A stretch of DNA of 64,000 nucleotides from Galbula dea (taxonomy: Eukaryota; Chordata; Aves; Piciformes; Galbulidae). Shown here in pieces: positions 58,201 through 64,000 of this stretch. Below the pieces are notes generated by a model. The model was not told the DNA's origin, searched no databases, and worked only from the letters and a program-made list of their open reading frames with translations. Position 1 is the stretch's first letter; every line of letters starts with the position of its first letter. The position numbers and the translations under genes were made by a program. The stretch covers positions 322,809 through 386,808 of the forward strand of contig VWZX01010896.1 in the NCBI GenBank assembly GCA_013399015.1. The letters run 5' to 3'.

Positions 58201-59145
58201 ATCCCACAGCCTCCTGGTGTACCCCAACCCCCTTTGTGTGGATCCTGGAGCATCCTGCTATACCCCAAACCCCTCTGTGTGGTCCCAGAACATCCTAGTG
58301 CACCCCAAACCTCTCTATGGGGTCCCAGAGCATCCTGGTGTACCCCAAACCTCTCTGGCCAAGCTCCCTCCTCCCACAGATGCATTGTAGCTCCCATGGC
58401 CACAGCCACCATGAGCACCACCAGCACAAAGGCTCCAGGAAACCACCTCCAAGGACCATTTTTGGTGGCCTCATCCTGGGAGTGATGCTGAGGCATCCAA
58501 CTGCCCTGAAAGAGCCAGAGAAAGAAGAGGAGGAGGAGGAGGAGAAGGAAGAGAAGGAGGAAGAGATGGGTTTGACGAAGCCAAGCCCAGCCAGGACCTG
58601 GTCCCACCACCACCACCACGTGCCACCAGCCGGAAGGCAGCTGGTGCTTGGGCTCTGCAGAGCAGCAGAGTTTGGGTTTCCTGCTGTGCTTGGGCTCTGC
58701 TCTGGGGCTTCAGAGAAAAAAACATTCCCCAGCTCAACCTTCTCCACCCAAGGAGGCCCAGACCCAGCACCTCCTCCTCATCTTCTCCCCATGCTGAAGG
58801 TTGGGAATGGGCTGAGCCAGCACCAGCTGGGGCCTCTGCCCCACCACCCCCCGGCTAGGAATTTGGGGATGTTCTGTGGATTTTTAGATCTCCAGAGGCT
58901 GCAGGATGTGAGGCAGCACCAAAAACAAACCCCAAAAATACCCCAAACCACTTGCAAAATCCTTGGGGCACTGGTGGCCTCTTGGGGTCCTCTCCTACCT
59001 TGAAGACCTTGCCGAAGGCACCATCACCCAGCTCACCGAGCACCAGCCAGGCCTCCTCGGGGTCCACATCCCTCTTGATGTGCTCATACCTCCTCGGGGG
59101 CTTCTTCTTCTCTGGAAAGCCAAAAAACCGCCGGAGGAAAGCCAT
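50949..59145 (-). CDS. Ste20 kinase of the SLK/STK10 (GCK-V) group, third paralogue
   Basis: Eighteen exons, 5' to 3': 58999-59145, 57736-57900, 57553-57601, 57186-57335, 56310-56382, 55735-55929, 55346-55427, 55149-55259, 53228-55054, 53007-53137, 52708-52831, 52366-52545, 52111-52240, 51867-51991, 51603-51788, 51375-51500, 51170-51283, 50949-51056. Introns are GT-AG and phases fit, giving about 1,340 aa; human SLK is 1,235 and STK10 968. Kinase domain is 32-291: P-loop GELGDGAFGKV, Lys62 in AAAKVID, IIHRDVKAGN (Asp154), ADFGVSAK (Asp172), GTPYWMAPE. T182 and S188 match SLK activation-loop sites. A 1.8-kb exon encodes a variable acidic middle (about 325-933). The C-terminal part has KRTRRFVVDGEEVKVTT, RRQELREL and long Gln/Glu-rich coiled coil, ending KRITRFFHLPS. 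Relatives phosphorylate ERM proteins and act in the actin cortex and adhesion turnover; the same role here is inference. All catalytic residues are present, so it should be active. It differs from SLK and STK10 at the N-terminus, middle and C-terminus. Confidence 0.9.
52249..52278 (-). repeat. (CT)n microsatellite serving as splice-acceptor tract
   Basis: About 13-15 AG dinucleotides on the plus strand read as CT on the kinase strand and end about 10 bp before the exon 13 acceptor (CCCCTCAG at 52241). The repeat is therefore the polypyrimidine tract of intron 12. Confidence 0.9.
56477..57171 (-). repeat. CR1 LINE copy, about 700 bp, in kinase intron 4
   Basis: It starts TTCATAGAATCACAGAATGG and runs to CTGGAGCATTGCACGAGG. 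Its CR1 sense strand is the kinase sense strand. The 5' part of the copy ends about 14 bp from the exon 4 donor (GT at 57185). Confidence 0.92.
58188..58355 (+). repeat. 40-bp minisatellite, kinase intron 1
   Basis: About four units of 40-41 bp beginning CCCCAAACCCCTCTATGGG and ending GCATCCTGGTGTA. The same unit family occurs at 60735-60965. Confidence 0.92.
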
Positions 59146-59715
59146 GGAGCCACCTCCATGCAGAGCAAACTGAGGTTGCTTGGGCTGCAGCTCCTCCAGC
59201 GAGCACCTTCACAGCCTCTGCTCTTCCTCCTCGGGGCAGGAAGGGGCTGAGCACTGCCCTGCACCGCGCAGGACGTGATGGAGGTGCCCAAGAGATGATG
59301 CTTGGCTTCCCTGTGTCTCTCATCCCACCCTTGGGATGTTCTCAGGGTGGGAGAAAGGGTGTGGAGCTCCCCCAGAAGGTGCCACCTGCACCCCCTGCAC
59401 CCTGCCCAAGCCGGGTGAGTGAGTGGGGAGCGCTCCTCGGACATCCACGTGGTCCTTTAGGGTTGCAGAGGCTTCTCGGGGTGCACAGCCCATGAGGTTG
59501 GGTGGCCCTGCCCATGGCCAGCCCTGCACAACCCTGGTTGGGCTCAGCACCAACAGGCAAACCGGTCCCATGGGTGCTGGGCAAGGTCCCTAAGCCTTCT
59601 TGGTGGCAAACTCATGGAGTCACCCTGGAGACTCTTCTGCTGCTCGGGCTGGTGCTGGGTCCTGCCACCACCTTGCTGGAGCCCTGAAGGGCTGGCACTG
59701 GGGCTGGTGGTGCCT

Positions 59716-60010
59716 CCTCCTCCACCTCCCTCTCCTCTTCCTCCTTCTTCTCCCTCTCCTCCTCCTTCTCTTCCATCTCCTTTCCGTCATTCTCCTCATT
59801 TTCTTCCTCCTTCTCCTCCTTGTCCTTGTGCTTTTCCTCCTTCTCTTTCCTCCTTCTCCTTTCCTTTTCCTTTTCCTTCTCCTCCTGCTTTTAAATTTCC
59901 TCCTCCTTATTCTCCTCCTTTTTCCTTTCCTTTCCTTTTCCTTCTCCTCCTGCAGAAGGAAAAACCTTCTCTTTCATTTCCTTTTCCTCCTCCCTTTCCT
60001 CCCTGGCCAG
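59716..60010 (+). repeat. Long polypyrimidine (CTCCTTTTC) tract
   Basis: About 300 bp almost purely C and T (TCCTCCTTCTCC, TTTCCTTTTCC) with short interruptions at 59892-59900 and 59951-59965. Confidence 0.93.
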
Positions 60011-60734
60011 CACTGACCTTTCCCCCCCCTGGCTGAGCCCTGACACCTTTCATCACACCAATGGCCCCAGCACCACTCCCACCCTCACTAACTCCTTTTC
60101 CTCCAGCACCAATCCAGGAGCTGAAAAGCTAATTAATAGCTAATTAACTCCATAGCAAACTAATTGAGAACCCAATGAAGTCAATAGCTAATCAATAACC
60201 AGTTGAGCAGATCCACAGCAGGGGAGTGGAGCTGAGTCTCTAAGCCATGTGCAGAGGGAAACTGAGGCAGGGACACCCCCCCCCGAGTGCCCCCTCCTCA
60301 TCCTGCCGTACCCGAAGCCAGAGGTGGGAACAGGAACAGGAACCTGGGGGGGGAGGTTTTGGTTTTGGGGGTTATTTTTGCCTTTTTCATTAAATCCTCT
60401 CACTTTTAAGCAGGAGGTGGCTGCATTCCCAGAACGAAAGGGTTAATGTCACCCCCTTTCTAGCCCGGGGTGAGGGGAGGGCAGGAGACAGATGTCCCCC
60501 CCTGAGCCCCCTCCCCCCACCTCCTCCTTCTGCTTTCGCAGCTTTTGGCCCCAAATGAGTCACGGGGGGATTTTGCTTTGGGTTTTTTGGGGCTCTCGGG
60601 CCAGCCTGGGGAGGTTGGGGTGGGGGCAAGGGTAGTTCTTGGGGTTCAGCACCCATGGGTGCTCTCCAGCAGACCCCAGTCCGGCTCTGACTCTACCCTA
60701 GTTATGGGTACCCTAAAATTCTCTGTGTTGGTCT

Positions 60735-60965
60735 CAGAGCCTCCTGCTGTACCCCAAAAACCTCCTTGGGATCCTAGAATATCAAAACGCACCCCAAAAC
60801 CCTACACATAGATCCTAGAGCATCCTGGTGTACCCCGAAACCCTCTGTCAGGTCTGGGAGCATCCTGCTGAACCCCGAACTCTTCTGTGTGGCTCCTGGA
60901 GCATCCTAGTGTACCCCAAAACCCTCTGTAGGGTCTGGGAGCATCCTGCTCTATCCCAACCCCCT
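60735..60965 (+). repeat. 40-bp minisatellite upstream of the kinase
   Basis: About 5.5 units of 40-41 bp (CCCCAAAACCCTCTG, GGGTCTGGGAGCATCCTGCT), the same unit and orientation as the array at 58188-58355 on the other side of kinase exon 1. Confidence 0.92.
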
Positions 60966-61517
60966 CTGGCCCCATGGTGCAAAATCCATCAGAGTCACCC
61001 ACCCTGGAGGGGGGGAGGAGAACCCCAAAAGTCCTGTGGGTTCCGGGAAGGAAGGAGTCACTGGCACAGCCCCACGGAGGGACACAGGCAGACGCCACTT
61101 CCCCGAGTGGGGATGACTCATCCCCAGCCCAGCAGCACCAGTAACACCAGTACAGCCACGGAGCTCGGCCGCCGCCTCCCCAGCTGGTGAGTACCGGGGT
61201 GGGGGGCTGAAGGAGAGGAGGAGGACCCCGGGATGGGGTTGGGGGTCCCATCACCCACCACGAGCCACCTCTCACCCCCACCTCATCCTCCCCCCTCCTC
61301 AGCCAGCCCAGCTGAGCCCAGCTGAATTCAGCACATGCCACAGCCCAGAACCCATTCTCCAAAGCGGGAATCCCAACCCCAGGAAGAAAAGGGGAGACCT
61401 AGCAGCCACCCCAACCCCACCGGGACAGCCATGCCCATCTCCCACCCACCCCAAGCCCCTTCTCCCACCCCCTGGGTTATTTTTTCCCCTCCTGCGATGA
61501 CTTCACTCCATTACTCN

Positions 61518-61645
61518 AACATCACAGCTTCATTAGCTCCAAATCGGTCACTTTTCACCCCCAAAACCCCCTTCCATCCCTGCTCCCTCCCTCCCCACGT
61601 CATCCACGTCCTCCTTCCCCCCCCCGGCAGTTTCCTGGGGGTTGG
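61518..61645 (+). repeat. Direct duplication flanking the gap, left copy
   Basis: 128 bp matching 61968-62094 with one length difference in a C run. It ends exactly at the first N. Confidence 0.95.
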
Positions 61646-61928
61646 NNNNNNNNNNNNNNNNNNNNNNNNNNNNNNNNNNNNNNNNNNNNNNNNNNNNNNN
61701 NNNNNNNNNNNNNNNNNNNNNNNNNNNNNNNNNNNNNNNNNNNNNNNNNNNNNNNNNNNNNNNNNNNNNNNNNNNNNNNNNNNNNNNNNNNNNNNNNNNN
61801 NNNNNNNNNNNNNNNNNNNNNNNNNNNNNNNNNNNNNNNNNNNNNNNNNNNNNNNNNNNNNNNNNNNNNNNNNNNNNNNNNNNNNNNNNNNNNNNNNNNN
61901 NNNNNNNNNNNNNNNNNNNNNNNNNNNN
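61646..61928. other. Assembly gap (283 N)
   Basis: An unresolved run of N. Any open frame drawn across it is meaningless. Another single N lies at 61517. Confidence 1.
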
Positions 61929-61967
61929 CCACCAAATCCAACACTGTTAATTAGAATCACAGTAATT

Positions 61968-62094
61968 AACATCACAGCTTCATTAGCTCCAAATCGGTCA
62001 CTTTTCACCCCCAAAACCCCCTTCCATCCCTGCTCCCTCCCTCCCCACGTCATCCACGTCCTCCTTCCCCCCCCGGCAGTTTCCTGGGGGTTGG
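61968..62094 (+). repeat. Direct duplication flanking the gap, right copy
   Basis: 127 bp matching 61518-61645 (CATCACAGCTTCATTAGCTC to TTTCCTGGGGGTTGG). Confidence 0.95.
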
Positions 62095-62169
62095 TGGTGG
62101 TACCAGAGAGGGAGGAAATCACGTCAGCGCCCGGCTGAGCTCACGGTGCCGGGAAGCAGCTGAGCCCCA

Positions 62170-62610
62170 GGCAGCGCGGACACGCGTGTGCTTGGCGTGT
62201 GCCTGCTGCACGCAGACACGGGGGCAGCTGTGCAAAGCCACAGGCGTGCAGCCGTGTGCACGGGTGGACACGAGGGTGCTGATGTGTGTGGCTGTGCTCG
62301 CCTGCACATGGGTGTGCTCACATGTGGGTGTGCTCACCCGCACACGTGTGTGCTCGCCTGCACATATGTGTGTGTGTGCGCGCTCACCTGCACGCGTGTG
62401 CTCACCTTCGCAGGTATGTGCTCACCTGCACACCTGTGTGCTCACCTGCACATGTGTGTGCGCTCACCTGCACGCGTGTGCTCACCTTCACACGTGTGTC
62501 ACCTGCACACGCGTGTGCCCACGTGCACCCACGTATGTCACGGATACACGACATGCACACACACACACATGTCACTCCCATACATGTTCCCTTACACACG
62601 CGTGTGCCCA
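62170..62610 (+). repeat. GT/CA-rich minisatellite (CACGTGTGTGCTCACCTG units)
   Basis: About 20 imperfect units of 17-24 bp such as TGTGCTCACCTGCACACGTG, with many alternating purine-pyrimidine steps. Open frames here are rich in Cys and His only because of the repeat. Confidence 0.9.
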
Positions 62611-62624
62611 CTCTTGCACGACTC

Positions 62625-62716
62625 CACAGCGTCCAATCGGAAGAGGGGGCGTGGCCACGCCGCCCAATAGGCTCGCAGGGGGCGTGGCCTCCCTGCCCCT
62701 CCCTGTATGCAGTCAC
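62625..62716 (+). promoter_or_regulatory. Putative promoter with two CCAAT/GC-box modules
   Basis: CCAAT at 62633-62637 and 62664-62668 (31 bp apart), each followed by GGGGGCGTGGC (62645-62655 and 62678-62688, 33 bp apart). CpG-rich, with no TATA. It faces the short exon at 63,059; a donor-like GTAAAT at 62757 could end a first exon. Confidence 0.5.
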
Positions 62717-63058
62717 ATGGCAGCAGTGGGGAGCGGGACCCGGGAGCTGCGTTGGGGTAAATGGGGGGTGGGGGGTGGACACCCCAAAAAAGGCTCTCGA
62801 GTGGGTTTTGGGGAGGCACGGAAGGGAGTGGGGAGTGGAGGGGACCCCAAATCTCTTCCTTAGTGTCCCACGTTGGCACTGGGGGTTTAATTTCCCTTTT
62901 ATTTTGCCAGGCATTGCTTTCCCCCCAGGGAGATTTGTGGTGTTAAGGTGCGGGGGTGAACCCCAAATCTGCGGGGCGGGAGGGGGGCACTCAGGGAGTA
63001 GCTTTGAGCCACGGGAGGCATCCCCCAGGTACCGAACTCAGCCGGTTTTTATTGCCAG

Positions 63059-63146
63059 GTCTCTCCTAGAAATGAACGAAGAAGTTTCTCCTCCCCTAGA
63101 GGACAACCCAGGAGCCCCCCAGGAGACCCCAGCTGGCAAACCAAGA
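63059..63146 (+). CDS. First coding exon of a gene running off the right edge (possibly ARID5A)
   Basis: A good acceptor (TTTTTATTGCCAG, ending 63058) and donor (CCAAGA-GTGAGC, GT at 63147) bound an 88-bp exon. An ATG at 63072 gives 25 codons, MNEEVSPPLEDNPGAP then QETPAGKPR, ending in phase 0. Reading in from an upstream ATG at 62717 hits a stop (TAG) in this exon, so the start is most likely 63072. The short, Pro-rich N-terminus with PAGK loosely recalls the start of ARID5A, which lies near NCAPH on human 2q11.2 on the same strand. That identity is a weak guess, and the exon itself is only moderately supported. Confidence 0.4.
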
Positions 63147-64000
63147 GTGAGCGCTTGAGGGGTTTTTGTTTGGGGTGGGGCGGGGGGTGAGGATGGTGAA
63201 CCCTCATATTTTAGGGGTGAGCATCACTTTGGGGATGTAAAAGGGAACATGAGGAGGGGGTGAGGATGCTGCACCCTCATATTTGGGGGAGATGAAGTGA
63301 GGATGAGGAAGGGGCTGGGGGCAAGGAAACATACCCCAAAGAGGCTGGGTTTTGGGGGGAGGAATGAGCTTCCCAAGCCTCATTCCTCACATCCTAAGCC
63401 CAGAGGCTTCTGATTTTCTAGGAATGATTAAAAATAATTATTTGAATTCTTTTTTTGACCCTGATGGAGACTTGGGGAGGGGTTGGGGTGTGTGTGTCGG
63501 GGGGAGGTTAGACTTCGCCACTCCCCAGCCCCAACTTTTCCAGCAGCTTTTGATTTTGGAGAAAAGTCTGGAAATAGCTGTTAAATCCTTCACTTCTGAC
63601 CCAAAATGAGACCAGAAAGGAGAAGAATTGGGATCTCATTCAGCTTGGGAAGCTCTGGGTTGGGACCAGCTCTGCTTTGCCTTTGCCCAAAAATAGCAAC
63701 AAGTTTTATAACTCCGGAAAATGTCGAACAAACAACAGAAAAAAACCCAGGAACATTTTTAGCTGTGAACAAGAGGGAGGGAGGGAGGGAGGGGGAATGT
63801 CTGCTCCTGGCTTTTCCTGGAAGCTGTTCCTCAGCTTTTTCACAGGGTTCCAGAGCTTTGACCAACTTGGCTGGTGGCCCAAGCTGCTTGGCTAATGAAG
63901 CAAGAGCTCCTTAACTGCCTTGCTGCTGGATTGGCTGTTGGGTCTTTCTGCTCTGCCTCAGTTTCCCCTTGGGGTTTTTCTCACCCTTACAGGAGGTCCT
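63147..64000 (+). other. Intron-like sequence to the right edge
   Basis: GT-rich and G-rich sequence with a (GGGA)n run at 63774-63794. No further exon or CR1 copy was recognised. Confidence 0.4.

Larger units (their letters stand above)
59146..62624. other. Divergent spacer between kinase and the rightmost gene
   Basis: It holds the kinase 5' flank, a pyrimidine tract, a 40-bp minisatellite, an assembly gap and a GT-rich array. A kinase 5' UTR ATG at 59159 is 14 nt upstream of the main start and out of frame. AP-1-like ATGACTCAT is at 61113-61121 and TGAGTCA near 60,556. A donor-like CAGCTG-GTGAGTACC near 61,187 on the plus strand could end a non-coding first exon. Confidence 0.45.

Noticed and set aside
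58194..58770. Hydrophobic Leu-rich minus-strand frame resembling a membrane protein
   Set aside because: It lies in kinase intron 1 and comes from a GAGGAG-rich stretch and the 40-bp minisatellite.
61335..62138. Open frames crossing the N run
   Set aside because: The reading frame across unknown bases is meaningless, and both flanks are copies of the same sequence.
62186..62863. Cys/His-rich frames resembling zinc-finger or metallothionein-like repeats
   Set aside because: They are the translation of the GT/CA minisatellite, with no conserved finger spacing.

Overview
The window is from a bird nuclear genome, gene-dense and GC-rich. This rests on vertebrate intron-exon genes with GT-AG introns, more than 25 copies of the sauropsid CR1 LINE (almost all 5'-truncated), two avian ERVL-type LTR fragments, and many minisatellites. 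Two different CR1 3' ends are both common and lightly diverged. That would fit a lineage with a recent CR1 expansion, such as woodpeckers and relatives, but this is inference. No prokaryotic features, CRISPR arrays, rRNA or tRNA genes were seen.

Layout. (1) 1-5.4 kb, minus strand: the first two coding exons of a TSPAN15-like tetraspanin; the rest lies off the left edge. (2) 5.7-15.8 kb: spacer full of CR1 copies. (3) 15.8-30.9 kb, plus strand: complete TACR1 (neurokinin-1/substance P receptor, 5 exons, 412 aa) with a TATA-like promoter and a long GGGAGGGACC-type minisatellite between promoter and start codon. (4) 31-39.3 kb: spacer with CR1 copies and an LTR fragment. (5) 39.3-50.1 kb, plus strand: complete NCAPH (condensin I kleisin, 17 coding exons, 701 aa) behind a CCAAT/CHR cell-cycle promoter. 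Its exon 1 donor region is repeated five times in tandem. (6) 50.9-59.1 kb, minus strand, tail-to-tail with NCAPH: an 18-exon Ste20 kinase of the SLK/STK10 (GCK-V) group, about 1,330-1,340 aa, distinct from both SLK and STK10. (7) 59.1-64 kb: minisatellites, a pyrimidine tract, an assembly gap flanked by a near-identical duplication, and the promoter and first coding exon of a plus-strand gene that runs off the right edge (possibly ARID5A, low confidence).

The genes do not form one pathway. The tetraspanin and TACR1 are head to head, which mirrors the TSPAN15-TACR2 pair elsewhere in vertebrates and suggests an ancient duplicated block. NCAPH acts in mitotic chromosome condensation. The kinase has every catalytic motif and the C-terminal coiled-coil region of its group, with an unusually long middle exon. 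The strongest leads are the extra GCK-V kinase, the mirrored tetraspanin-tachykinin receptor pair, the amplified NCAPH exon-donor cassette, and the minisatellite-filled TACR1 leader.
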